A DNA stretch of 59,745 nucleotides, taken from NCBI GenBank assembly GCA_937923405.1, contig CALDUY010000041.1, forward strand, positions 1 to 59,745. Direction: 5' to 3'. This stretch comes from an uncultured Gemmataceae bacterium (GTDB taxonomy: Bacteria > Planctomycetota > Planctomycetia > Gemmatales > Gemmataceae). Below the pieces are notes generated by a model. It ran no database searches. It was not told the origin of the DNA and worked only from the letters and a program-made list of their open reading frames with translations. Every line of letters starts with the position of its first letter. The stretch's first letter is position 1. Both the position numbers and the translations under genes were made by a program. Below, piece after piece: positions 16,956-26,038 of this stretch.

Positions 16956-19747
16956 CAGGTGCAATTCTGTGGAAGGAGTACCGCGAACAACGCGCGATCT
17001 GGTTGGCACTGCTGGCCCTGCCGATTCTCGTCTGGTTCGCTTTGCCGTGGCTGGTGACGATCGAACCGGGGCCGGGGTCGCTGCAAAATATGTTTCTGAC
17101 GATCATCTGCCTGATCCTGGCCTGGACCTATGGGCTAGTCTGCGGCGGCATGCTCTTCGCTGGGGAACGCGAGGCCCAGACGGAGTGGTTCCTCGATGCC
17201 CTGCCGACGTCGCGTTTCCGCATCTGGTGCGCCAAGGCGGCGGCAGGGCTGACGCTAGTGCTGTCGTTTCTGTCGTTGCTGGCGCTGATGCTACTGCTGG
17301 CCTGGTACTTCAACCAACTGCCCGACATTGGTGCGCTGCTGGTCATGCTGAGCCTGACTGGATTGATCGGCCTGGGCTGGGGACTGCTCTTTTCCGGACA
17401 GGCCAACAGTGTCCTCAGTGCCATCGGCTTGGCCATCCTGGGTCAGGTGCTGGGCACGATTCTGGTGTCGGTTCTGACGTTTCTACCGCTCGTCGTGCTG
17501 ATGCACTGGGGACTGGAAGCGCCCGGCGACTGGTGGGGCGGCCTGTCGATCTCGGTGGTAGCGCTGCTGCCTTGGGTGATCTCGGCACGACTGTACAGTC
17601 GAGTCGATCGCGTTCGTCGAGCCGAGCCGCGGAGTCAACCGAGCCGGCTGGCCCAATGGCTGCACGGCTGGGGTTCGGTGTGGTGGCTGAGTTGGACCCA
17701 GCTGCGCAGCTTTCCCTACTGGCTGGGCGGCTTTTGCTTCATCGGCGGCCTGCTGCCGCTGTTGGGCGGGTTTGCCTACTGGCCGATCCTCACGCTGCTG
17801 ATCGGCCTGGTGTGCGGAGCAACGTGCCTGGCCGACGAGCAAACGGGAGCGTACCGCTTTCTCGGCGATCAGCGTTTGCCCCTGACCCGGTTCTGGCTGG
17901 TCAAAACCAGTGTCCGGGCCGCGCTCGGTCTCACCGGAGTCTTGATTCTGTTCATCCCGTCGTTCGTGGTGCTGGCCGTGGCTCCGGACCAGGCCTGGTC
18001 GCAGGGCGGCGCTAGCGATCGCTTCGTTCATCGCCTGTTCCGCTCCGAACTGGTCGGCTTGACTATTCCGGTGGGGCTGTTCCTGTTCGCTCCGTGGATC
18101 TATGGGCTGGCCCTGGGCAGTCTCTGCGGGCTGCTGTTCCGCAAGCGGATTATCGCCTTGTTCGTCGCTTTCGGCCTGAGTGTGCTGTTGTTGAGTGTCT
18201 GGGTGCCGTCCTTCTTTGCCGGCGGCTTGCACGCCTGGCAAGTGCTGTCAGTGCCGACGGTGCTCCTGATGACCGTGCCCCCCCTGCTGCGCCGCTGGGC
18301 TGGCGAGCGACTCGTCAGCTGGGGCACGGCAATGCGGTTGACGGCTTGTTCGCTAGCCTGCGTCGGACTCACCGTCGGGGGACTGCTGGCGCGCTACGCC
18401 GAGATTCCCGACCTGGGCGATCCACCGGGCTACGCCAAGTTTGTCGAGCAGTTGCCCAGCCCCGAGGAGAACGAAGCGGGCCGCGCGATTTCCACCTTTC
18501 TGGCGCTGGCCCAACCGCACGTCGGACTGTGGGAGACCCACACGGAGATTGCACCACTCTTTGCTGAGAAAAACTCGCCGCAAAGTCGAGTCACCCCTAC
18601 TCAAGAGCTACTGATCATTCGTGAATTCGGTTGGCCCGAGCTTATCCCAGAGGGTAATCTGATTGAGCGGATGCTGAACGACACGTTCGAGCAAGACTTC
18701 TGGAAGCACCTCGACGAAGCCGTGGGCAAACCCGTCGGCGTGGTGAACGATCCGCGGCAACTGAGCTTCCTCTCGCGCGGAGTGCCTCGCGCGGATCCTA
18801 TACTGCTGGCTCTACTGCTCGAAGTGCGTGGCTTGCAGCGGCAGAAGCAGGGCGACCCCGGCGACTTTGTGCGGCAGTTAGAGCGTGTTTTGACGTTGGT
18901 TGGCAATTTGCAGAATCACGGGCCAAGATTCGCTCTGGGGCAGGCCAATTTCATCGAGGGGGCTCTGTGGAAGAGTCTGGATCGCTGGCTGGAAGCGTTG
19001 CAAGGACATGCCGAACTACTGCACCGTGTCGGCACGATCCTCGAACGCCATCGTGCTTGGCTGCCGACCAATTACGAGGATAACATACTGGCGGAGTATC
19101 TGATCGCTCAGAACACGTTGGATTCTCCCGACCCATGGATTCGATCATGTTTTCGACCTTTAGAATCGACGAACGTCTTGCAAGTCAATGAAGCGGACTG
19201 TCTGATTCTCTCGCTAAAATTTCCCTGGGAGCGCGACCGGGCTATACGCCTACTGCGATTGCAAGCAAAGGGCGATCGTGAGATTCCCCAGTCTCCGGAG
19301 AACGCACCGTGGTTGTATCACTTCATTCCCTTTGTTCCGTACCAGGGTAGACTGGAACGTTCGCTTCCGCAACGGCTAGTGCTGCTCGAAGCCGCACGCT
19401 TACGAGTAGCGCTGCGGCACCACCAGGCGGTCACAGGCCGGCCCGCCGAGCGCCTCGACGAGTTGATACCCGGTTCGCTGCGGTCACTGCCACTCGATCC
19501 GTACTCCAACCAGCCGTTCCACTATCGCCTCTCGGCCGGTGAGGAGATCCAATGGAGCGCGAGACCGGAAAATCTAAAGATAAAAAAGATCCTCAAAGGG
19601 CAAGGCGTTCTCTGGAGTATCGGACCGGATGGCCAGGACAACGGCGGACTCGTTCAAGGCCTGGATGCGGACGGAGAATCGGCAACCCGAGCCGGCGAGG
19701 ATCTGATCTTTGTTGTGCCCATGCCGGCCCGATCCGCTAAACCGTGA
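16952..19747 (+). CDS. ABC-2 type permease with large C-terminal soluble region
   Basis: 931 residues. The first ~480 contain about 12-13 hydrophobic helices (for example LAILGQVLGTILVSVLTFLP, LLPLLGGFAYWPILTLLIG), roughly two ABC-2 permease units in tandem. The remaining ~450 residues are hydrophilic and lack membrane segments. They end in LLEAARLRVALRHHQAVTG, LPLDPYSNQPFHYRL and LWSIGPDGQDNGG, motifs also seen at the C-termini of planctomycete pseudopilin-like and hypothetical envelope proteins. The substrate is unknown. Translation is coupled to the ATPase by a 4-bp overlap. The soluble part probably faces the periplasm and may be a sensor or substrate receptor; that is inference. Confidence 0.85.
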   Translation: MTGAILWKEYREQRAIWLALLALPILVWFALPWLVTIEPGPGSLQNMFLTIICLILAWTYGLVCGGMLFAGEREAQTEWFLDALPTSRFRIWCAKAAAGLTLVLSFLSLLALMLLLAWYFNQLPDIGALLVMLSLTGLIGLGWGLLFSGQANSVLSAIGLAILGQVLGTILVSVLTFLPLVVLMHWGLEAPGDWWGGLSISVVALLPWVISARLYSRVDRVRRAEPRSQPSRLAQWLHGWGSVWWLSWTQLRSFPYWLGGFCFIGGLLPLLGGFAYWPILTLLIGLVCGATCLADEQTGAYRFLGDQRLPLTRFWLVKTSVRAALGLTGVLILFIPSFVVLAVAPDQAWSQGGASDRFVHRLFRSELVGLTIPVGLFLFAPWIYGLALGSLCGLLFRKRIIALFVAFGLSVLLLSVWVPSFFAGGLHAWQVLSVPTVLLMTVPPLLRRWAGERLVSWGTAMRLTACSLACVGLTVGGLLARYAEIPDLGDPPGYAKFVEQLPSPEENEAGRAISTFLALAQPHVGLWETHTEIAPLFAEKNSPQSRVTPTQELLIIREFGWPELIPEGNLIERMLNDTFEQDFWKHLDEAVGKPVGVVNDPRQLSFLSRGVPRADPILLALLLEVRGLQRQKQGDPGDFVRQLERVLTLVGNLQNHGPRFALGQANFIEGALWKSLDRWLEALQGHAELLHRVGTILERHRAWLPTNYEDNILAEYLIAQNTLDSPDPWIRSCFRPLESTNVLQVNEADCLILSLKFPWERDRAIRLLRLQAKGDREIPQSPENAPWLYHFIPFVPYQGRLERSLPQRLVLLEAARLRVALRHHQAVTGRPAERLDELIPGSLRSLPLDPYSNQPFHYRLSAGEEIQWSARPENLKIKKILKGQGVLWSIGPDGQDNGGLVQGLDADGESATRAGEDLIFVVPMPARSAKP

Positions 19748-19751
19748 ACCG

Positions 19752-19828
19752 CTCCCTTCTTTGTCTCGTCGGTCAGCGACTGGTACAACAGTCGTTCTCG
19801 TCGTACAACGACGAGACTGAGAAGGGAG
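19752..19828 (+). promoter_or_regulatory. Possible two-state RNA structure covering a ribosome site
   Basis: Nucleotides 19752-19771 can pair with 19809-19828 over 20 positions (18 Watson-Crick, one U.G, one U.U). The right arm contains the AGAAGGGAG ribosome site of the next gene (ATG 19836). The octamer TCTCGTCG occurs at 19764-19771 and again at 19796-19803. Either copy can pair with CGACGAGA (19809-19816), giving a mutually exclusive 9-bp hairpin (19796-19816, loop ACA) that leaves the ribosome site free. A small hairpin CGACTG/CAGTCG (19777-19794) is compatible with both. Confidence 0.45.
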
Positions 19829-19835
19829 GTCGGAC

Positions 19836-20426
19836 ATGCTCGCGCTGCTACTGGCGACACTGCTACTCGGCGATCAAGACATGGAAAAGGCTCAGGTCGT
19901 GCAAGGCACGTCTGGAGCGCGCTCGGCTCAATTGGAACTGCACGCTGGCGGAGTGGTAGCCCGGCAAGACGAGATCGGAACGGCGTTTGGCACCGTGCGG
20001 ATTGGCACCGGCAAGCCGCAACTCAGTTACGTCGTTCTCTTCAAGCATCGGCTCAGCAACGAACTGCCTCTGGAGTGCAGCGACGAGACGTTTGCGGAAG
20101 GGGACACGGCCAGCAGCAAGCAGGTGCTAGCCATCGATGGCAAGTCGTTGGTGCTGGACTATCAGCTCAAACTAGACCGCACGAAACCACCCCGCAAAAC
20201 GCTGTCGCTGAACCGCAAACCGGTCGAACTGAGCAAAGGACGAGTCTTTCTCGTCGATCTGACCGTACAGCCGCCGCGCTGGGAACAACGCAAGGTCGAA
20301 CTGACAGTCGAGGTCGGCGAGACGATGAGTAAGAAAGGCAGCGAAGAATTGGCGCGCAAGCTGCTGTCGAGCCTGCCAAACCAGGACGCCAAAATTAAAG
20401 AGTTTATTGATGCGATTAGTCGCTGA
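19836..20426 (+). CDS. Small secreted protein of unknown function
   Basis: 196 residues, ATG 7 nt after GAAGGGAGG. A short hydrophobic N-terminus (MLALLLATLLLGDQ) could be a minimal signal peptide. The body is mixed beta/alpha, with KSLVLDYQLKLDR and KGRVFLVDLTVQPPRWEQRK, and has no recognised domain, cysteine pair or catalytic motif. It follows the ABC permease after 88 bp that can fold over its ribosome site, so it may belong to the same operon with separate translational control. Its end overlaps the convergent dgkA-like gene by 11 bp. Confidence 0.65.
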   Translation: MLALLLATLLLGDQDMEKAQVVQGTSGARSAQLELHAGGVVARQDEIGTAFGTVRIGTGKPQLSYVVLFKHRLSNELPLECSDETFAEGDTASSKQVLAIDGKSLVLDYQLKLDRTKPPRKTLSLNRKPVELSKGRVFLVDLTVQPPRWEQRKVELTVEVGETMSKKGSEELARKLLSSLPNQDAKIKEFIDAISR

Positions 20427-20844
20427 TAGAGGTCAGCAGGGCCAGGATACGAGAGCCGAAGACGATCAGGCCGATAACGCTGGCGGCAAGGCTGGCCAGT
20501 AAGACGGCACCAGCAGCGATGTCCAGCGCTGGCCAAGCGCGTGAGCGTGTCGCTTCGTCCAGCCCACGGAACAACGTCTCGATAGCGCTGTTGAATAGCT
20601 CCGCCGTCAGCACTAAGCCGATGCAGCCCAGCAGAATGCACCACTGCGTCAGGTCGCAGTTGAGGGCGACGGCGGCGGCGACGACCAGAGCGGCGAAGAA
20701 AAAGTGAACCGAAAAACTGGAGTGGCCGCGGATGCCTAGCTTCAGACCGCGGAAGGCGGCGGCGAACTTCATCCGCCACGATCGGCGTGGTCGCGGGGTG
20801 TCCTCGGGCTGTGTCCCGAACGGCTCTGGCGAGTGCGTGGTCAT
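20416..20844 (-). CDS. Diacylglycerol/undecaprenol kinase family protein
   Basis: 142 residues with three predicted membrane helices after a cytoplasmic amphipathic stretch (RMKFAAAFRGLKLGIRGHSSF). The signature ELFNSAIETLFRGLD corresponds to the DgkA/UdpK catalytic ENSAIE motif. The second signature reads ALDIAAGAVLL where most relatives have AKD, so the conserved lysine is leucine here. Family members phosphorylate diacylglycerol or undecaprenol at the inner membrane for lipid recycling. Family assignment is confident; the lysine change makes substrate and activity uncertain. Confidence 0.85.
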   Translation of the reverse strand: MTTHSPEPFGTQPEDTPRPRRSWRMKFAAAFRGLKLGIRGHSSFSVHFFFAALVVAAAVALNCDLTQWCILLGCIGLVLTAELFNSAIETLFRGLDEATRSRAWPALDIAAGAVLLASLAASVIGLIVFGSRILALLTSISD

Positions 20845-20862
20845 GGCCGGCTTGCCCTCGCG

Positions 20863-23800
20863 TTAGCGATTGTTCATCATCGATGCCACCGCTCCGCCTG
20901 GGCGTCGCGACAACGGCACCAAGCTCGGCACTATCTCGACAATCGCGCCGAAGTTGTTCTGGAGTGAGTTGTAGGAGAAGCCCAGCGAGACTTGCAAATC
21001 GGTTCCCGTTCGCGTGAAGATCAACGTGTTGGTCTGCGCCTCGTTGGTGCCGAAGTCATACGAGGTCGCCGCCGTCATCGCGTACTTGGGACTGAACACG
21101 TAGGTCACGCTGGCCATCATCAGTCGGCTTTGCAGCGGATCGATTTGCCGATAACCGACGTAGTACGTCGTTCGATCCGGTCGGTTGAAGAACGCGCCGA
21201 CGGTGAAGACGCGCGCTCCGTCCTCCTGAGGATCATACCAGCCGGTCGACTCAAAGGCAGTCCGATCGCCGAGATTCCAGACGTACTGATATTCCAGGAA
21301 GGAAAACGGCTTACCGAAGTTCTGATCTGGCTGGGGGAAGTAACTCAGCGAAGTATCCAGGGTCATCCAGTCGATGATGTGCTCGAAACCAGGAAAGCCG
21401 CGCTTCGTCTGCCAGCGTTGCCGCAAATCGAGCTGCAACACCTGGATGTCGTCCAGGGTGTCGATGCGATTATCGACGAGCCGACGGATGGCGTAAGTCT
21501 GGCTGTTGAAGTAGGGCGACGTGGCCAGGGCCACCCCCGCGGCACCGTTGTAGACCGGCTGATACGGCGTGAAGTCGCGGAGCATTTCCGCCGTCGCATC
21601 GTCATTGAGCCGATCCAGCTGGGCGAACTTCGTGAACGGCTCGTTGGCTCGTGCATAGAAGTAGTTGCCGCTCAGTACCATTTTGTGATGGATGCCTTTG
21701 ATGTTGAACAGTTCGCTCTCGGCTTCGGGATAGAGCCGCGATAACGGCAGACTGGCGCGAGCGCCGAAGCCACCCCAGGCCCGACCGATCTCATTGCCGT
21801 CCAGCGTGTTGGTGTACTCCACCAGCGCCCCCTTAACGTAGGGAGTGAAGTGGATCGCGCCCAGATCGAGCGGCAGGCTGAACTCCTGCAACCAGGCGAA
21901 GCGGGCCGTTGAGTTGTTCCGATCGGTCGGAAAGAACGCCTCGGGATAGCCCGGCGGATTGGGCGCGCCTTGCAGCGGCAAAGGCGGATCACTGCTGAGC
22001 CGCAGGCTGGCGTAGGCCAGGCTCACCTGCGTATTGCTAGTAATCAGATCGAAAAAGTCCTGTCCCAGCCAGTAGGCATCGCCGCGCGGCCACCATTGCG
22101 TCGTGGTGATCCAGTTCGAGGTGCGCACCGAGCCGAGCAGGCTCCACGCCCAGTTATCCTGCTGCTGCTTAACGTAAAGGAAGTTGGCCTGGTTGGGGTC
22201 GCTGTCAAACTCGCGCTTGAAGTACTGCTCCAGGAAGTTGCGATCGCTCAACAGCGACATCTGGGCCAGCACGTCGAAGCCATAGGGCAGATTAAAGACC
22301 CCCTGTCGCCACAATGTCCGACCACGATAACCAGGGGGATCGAACGTGAGAGTGTCCGGTGGTCGCGAACCGCCGAGAATGTCCGTGGCCTGATCGTAAA
22401 TGCCATAGGCACGAACCAGCCCCTCGAAGCAGGGTTTGGTGCCCCAGGGATCATTCTCATCGACGAGCGACTCAAACACGCCATTGTAGTTGTAGTTCGT
22501 GCCCAAAGCTGGCCCACGACGAGACAGGTAGTCGACCAGGAATCGCCAACGGGTGCCGTCGATCGGTTCGACGCCGAACAGTTTGTAGACGTTCAATCCG
22601 ACACCAGCCTGAAAGCCTAGCACCCGATTGCCACCAAGGTTGATCGTTTCCAACGGTCCCAATGGATCGCGTGCGTCGGTGATGATGTAAGGAGAATAAA
22701 AGATCGGAACTCCTTCCAGCTCGATGAAGACGTTCTTGGCCTCGATGATCGATTCTTGAATGACGATGGGTTTGCCCTGCTTGTCCATCACGGGTTGTCC
22801 GAAGAAGGTGCGCGGCCGCTCTCGGTTGGTCAGCGTGGCCTTGGCGACGAGCAGTTCCAGCCCCGGATCGGAGGGTAGCTTGCTGGAAAAAATACGCGCG
22901 TCAGTCACCTCATAAGTGTTCGGTCCCGTCCGCAGCAACTCAGGAGCCTGGAGGATGATCGGCTCCTCGATGCGGCCCTGACGCACGTTGGTCACGCGGT
23001 CGGTCCGCAGTTCCAGACGCGAGTCGAGGGCGACGGCGACGTTGCGGCTAGTGTCGTAGTAAAGTTCCTCAGCAATCAGATCGGTCTTGTCCCTAGGGTT
23101 GAGTTTGCTGCGTAGCACGACATGACCAGCCATGTAGAATTCCAGCTCTTTGGACGTTTCGCCCTGCTCGGAGCGGAGATTATTGAGCGTCTCCTCGGCT
23201 TTGTCTCCCTGTTTGATCCAGATGACGGCCCGGTCGGCTTCGACATCAATAATGCCCACCTTGGGGGCGTTGCGGACATTGAGAATCAGCCCGCCGGTGA
23301 CGGTGATCATCTTGCGACCGCCGGGCAGCTGGTCGACCTTGACCTGGTGTCCTTCGCCGCCGCTTCGGGGCGAAATCTGATAGATGAGTGGTCGACCGGG
23401 TGTGGAAGCTTTGGGTAATTCGCCGGGTCGGGCTGGTTCCTCGACGCGCGAGGGCGGAGGTAGCGGCAGCGGACTCGACGGCGTGGGGAAGCCGGGGGTC
23501 GGCGCGGGCAAACTCGGGGCCGGACTGGCGGATCCGGGCGGTTCCGGGTCGGGCTGTTTGTTCGAGGAACGTGGTGGCTGCTCCTGGGACGGGGGCGGCG
23601 GAATGGGCGGTATGCGCGACGGCATCGGCGCGGGAAACGTCTGGCCCGGCGACGGCAGCGAGCCGGGTGGGCCGAACCCATCCTGCGACGGCGACGGCGA
23701 GGGCACCGGCAACGGCGTGGTGCGCGCGCCGCTGACGGGATCCTCGGAATCGGCGGACTGGGCGCGTTCCACACCGGCCGAAGCCGGGTTGCGTGAACCC

Positions 23801-24759
23801 GACTTCAGCGCTTGAAACGAGGTTTGTTGCACAGCACCGGACGGAGGAACGACTCCCCCTGTCGGTTGAATCGGCGACGGCGGCACCGGTGGTGGTGGAA
23901 TCGGCGGGGGCGGAATCTCCAGTTCGGGATCCGGCGGCAAACCGGCTCCTCCGGGGATGGGCGGTAACGCTGATCCACTACCGGGGATGGGCGGCAGAGC
24001 CGAGCCACCTCCGGGCACAGGCGGTAACATCGATGCCGAAGACGTCGTCGAACTGACTGGCTGGATGGTCGCCGCCGAGGGCTTACTCGGCGTGCCTTGC
24101 ACCAGTCGCGGACCGAGATTCAGACTTTTGGCACGCTGGGCGATCGGTTCGGACGAACGCACCTGATTTTGCACTTTCCCACGGCTGCCGCGTACGCGGA
24201 ACTCGCCCCGGGTGTTGAGTTCGAGAACGGCTCGGCTGCCGTCCTGCACCTCAACGGAGGTATCGAGGCGGACCCTGCCTTCGGCGTACAGGTCCACATG
24301 CAGAATGCCCGTTTTCTGGTAGCGCGGCCAATCGACCCAGGCGATGGCTTGATCGCAGCGCACCTGCACCACGCTTTGTTGGGCCAGCACCTGACCTTGC
24401 AGCAGGAAGACCTTGTACCCCTGGTCGTCCCAGGTGGAAATTTGGTCAGCCTCCAGCACGATCGGTTTGGCATCCCCGGGCACGTCGCGCACCAGTCGCA
24501 GCAGGTCTCCCTGCCGTTGGATGCGCGAGACCCCGGAGCGTGAGGCGGGCAATCCGGGATTGGCGACAGGCTCCAGTGAGCCTGCCCCGGTGGAGACGTC
24601 CGCGCCGGATCGCGAAACGTCCCACGACGGCGAGATACCCGGACCTGGAGTCTGGGCGCGAAGAGTCGACGCTTGGCCGACTCCCAGCAGTACCAGCACC
24701 AGGAGCGTTCCCGCTCGCCAATGGCGAGACTTCTTCATGACAACTGCGCGCGGAGTCAC
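20863..24759 (-). CDS. LptD/OstA-like outer-membrane protein with proline-rich insert
   Basis: 1,298 residues from GTG 24759, which follows a GAGGGGG site; ATG 24738 is an alternative with no visible site. A signal peptide is present (LLVLVLLGVGQASTLRAQ). Residues ~75-200 look like an OstA/LptA-type beta-jellyroll (VYAEGRVRLD-like strands). Next is a ~230-residue region very rich in Pro/Ser/Gly (PPPPIPPPPVPPSP), then a second OstA-like section (MITVTGGLILNVRN, FYMAGHVVLRS), then a long barrel-like region with alternating aromatic strands (RWRFLVDYLSRRG, TTYYVGYRQID). LptD inserts lipopolysaccharide into the outer membrane. The family link is by architecture; E. coli LptD has about 780 residues. 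No lptE or other lpt gene is in the window. Confidence 0.72.
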   Translation of the reverse strand: MTPRAVVMKKSRHWRAGTLLVLVLLGVGQASTLRAQTPGPGISPSWDVSRSGADVSTGAGSLEPVANPGLPASRSGVSRIQRQGDLLRLVRDVPGDAKPIVLEADQISTWDDQGYKVFLLQGQVLAQQSVVQVRCDQAIAWVDWPRYQKTGILHVDLYAEGRVRLDTSVEVQDGSRAVLELNTRGEFRVRGSRGKVQNQVRSSEPIAQRAKSLNLGPRLVQGTPSKPSAATIQPVSSTTSSASMLPPVPGGGSALPPIPGSGSALPPIPGGAGLPPDPELEIPPPPIPPPPVPPSPIQPTGGVVPPSGAVQQTSFQALKSGSRNPASAGVERAQSADSEDPVSGARTTPLPVPSPSPSQDGFGPPGSLPSPGQTFPAPMPSRIPPIPPPPSQEQPPRSSNKQPDPEPPGSASPAPSLPAPTPGFPTPSSPLPLPPPSRVEEPARPGELPKASTPGRPLIYQISPRSGGEGHQVKVDQLPGGRKMITVTGGLILNVRNAPKVGIIDVEADRAVIWIKQGDKAEETLNNLRSEQGETSKELEFYMAGHVVLRSKLNPRDKTDLIAEELYYDTSRNVAVALDSRLELRTDRVTNVRQGRIEEPIILQAPELLRTGPNTYEVTDARIFSSKLPSDPGLELLVAKATLTNRERPRTFFGQPVMDKQGKPIVIQESIIEAKNVFIELEGVPIFYSPYIITDARDPLGPLETINLGGNRVLGFQAGVGLNVYKLFGVEPIDGTRWRFLVDYLSRRGPALGTNYNYNGVFESLVDENDPWGTKPCFEGLVRAYGIYDQATDILGGSRPPDTLTFDPPGYRGRTLWRQGVFNLPYGFDVLAQMSLLSDRNFLEQYFKREFDSDPNQANFLYVKQQQDNWAWSLLGSVRTSNWITTTQWWPRGDAYWLGQDFFDLITSNTQVSLAYASLRLSSDPPLPLQGAPNPPGYPEAFFPTDRNNSTARFAWLQEFSLPLDLGAIHFTPYVKGALVEYTNTLDGNEIGRAWGGFGARASLPLSRLYPEAESELFNIKGIHHKMVLSGNYFYARANEPFTKFAQLDRLNDDATAEMLRDFTPYQPVYNGAAGVALATSPYFNSQTYAIRRLVDNRIDTLDDIQVLQLDLRQRWQTKRGFPGFEHIIDWMTLDTSLSYFPQPDQNFGKPFSFLEYQYVWNLGDRTAFESTGWYDPQEDGARVFTVGAFFNRPDRTTYYVGYRQIDPLQSRLMMASVTYVFSPKYAMTAATSYDFGTNEAQTNTLIFTRTGTDLQVSLGFSYNSLQNNFGAIVEIVPSLVPLSRRPGGAVASMMNNR

Positions 24760-25101
24760 CCCGCGGCCCCCTCAACCAAGGGCCAGACCACGCACGTTCG
24801 GAACGAGCCGTGTAGTCTGACGCGAGCGGCGGAGTATAGCGCACGACCAGTCTGAATCAAGCCGAGTTCCGCCGCCTGCAACGACGAGTTTTCCGAGCAG
24901 ATGGGAGGCTTCGGTAAACTGGCAGGCGTCTACGCAAATTAGACAATTCGAGTTGGATGAGTCGCACCATCCTCACCGCGCGAACGAATTGGTGAATCCG
25001 TGAAAGGGGTGGTTTGCGCTTGTGAGGGTCTACACAAGCTCGTTAAGATTTAAGCGACTTTTGCCCCTGCAGTTGATCGAGATCGGCGGAGATTAGCGAA
25101 G
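24760..25101. other. 342-bp divergent intergenic region with an inverted repeat
   Basis: It separates the LptD-like gene from the methyltransferase and should contain both promoters. A perfect inverted repeat GCTTGTG (25018-25024), 8-bp spacer, CACAAGC (25033-25039) lies 63 nt before the methyltransferase start. It may be an operator or a leader hairpin. No small gene was recognised. Confidence 0.4.
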
Positions 25102-25923
25102 ATGGAATCCCAGCAAACGCGAATCCCCACGTCTTTACCCTATCCAAAAGCGGTTCATGATCTCCTCGATCAGTTCGCCTGGAATCCGTGGTTTTTGAAC
25201 ACCTACTGGCCAGAGAACGAGCCGCGAGTTCGTTTGATGGCTCAGCTCGCCTTGAACCACTTCTCGAACCCGCTGGGACGTCCTGCTCTCGAAGTCGGGT
25301 GCGCGAATGGTTTCGTCGCCTATCTGTTTCGTCGGCTCGGCTTCGAGGTCGTCGCCGTCGATGTGCCCTATGACGATCCCAAAAGGCTTGAACTGTTCGA
25401 GCATGGCAATATTCCTTTCCAGGGGACGAACCTCAACGAGGTCAACCCGCTTAGTGAATTGGCTTCCGAATCGTATGATCTCGTCCTGCTCGGCGAAGTG
25501 TTCGAGCATATCCTGAACCAACCAACAGGACTGTTGAAATCGATTTTTCGCCTGTTACGTCCAGGCGGTCTGCTGATTCTGACGACGCCTAATCCCTCGA
25601 CGCTGGCCAACGCCTTTCGACTGCTTCGCGATAGCTACATTCTCTGGGGCACTCCTGAGTTCATGCGCCATACCAAGATCGACGGAGACAAGATCATCGA
25701 TCGAGGCGATATTCACTATCGCGAATATCCGGCTTGGATTGTCCGCGATTTGTTGAAGGAACTCGGCTATCAAGTGCTGGGCTGTCGCTACATTCGCAGT
25801 GGAACGGCCTCAACGCAATCCTGGCCCAAACGACTGGTCAAGCATCTTATCCGTCTAATGGGTTTGTCCGGCTGGCGTTTGCTCGCGCCAGGTTACGTTC
25901 TCTGGGCCAAACGACCTAACTGA
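25102..25923 (+). CDS. Class I SAM-dependent methyltransferase
   Basis: 273 residues. SAM motif I is LEVGCANGFVA (63-73) and the acidic residue ending strand 2 is in VVAVDVP. SYDLVLLGEVFEHI (motif II) and LLRPGGLLILTTPNPS (motif III) complete the Methyltransf_11/UbiG-like fold. The acceptor is not readable; relatives act on lipids, quinones or sugar moieties of glycans. It is followed by ileS after 115 bp, which has its own likely promoter. Confidence 0.88.
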   Translation: MESQQTRIPTSLPYPKAVHDLLDQFAWNPWFLNTYWPENEPRVRLMAQLALNHFSNPLGRPALEVGCANGFVAYLFRRLGFEVVAVDVPYDDPKRLELFEHGNIPFQGTNLNEVNPLSELASESYDLVLLGEVFEHILNQPTGLLKSIFRLLRPGGLLILTTPNPSTLANAFRLLRDSYILWGTPEFMRHTKIDGDKIIDRGDIHYREYPAWIVRDLLKELGYQVLGCRYIRSGTASTQSWPKRLVKHLIRLMGLSGWRLLAPGYVLWAKRPN

Positions 25924-26038
25924 TTAAGTTTCTCGACGTTGACGGTAACACCTCCTCTCGCGGCTAAGCGGGAAGGCAAATTGTTCAGTACTTGCTAAAA
26001 TCATCTTCTCGATTCGATTTCGTTCACGAGGGACGATC

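Noticed and set aside
16969..18015. 348-codon frame inside the ABC permease region
   Set aside because: It overlaps the well-supported permease in another frame; composition is Arg/Gly/Ala-rich without motifs.
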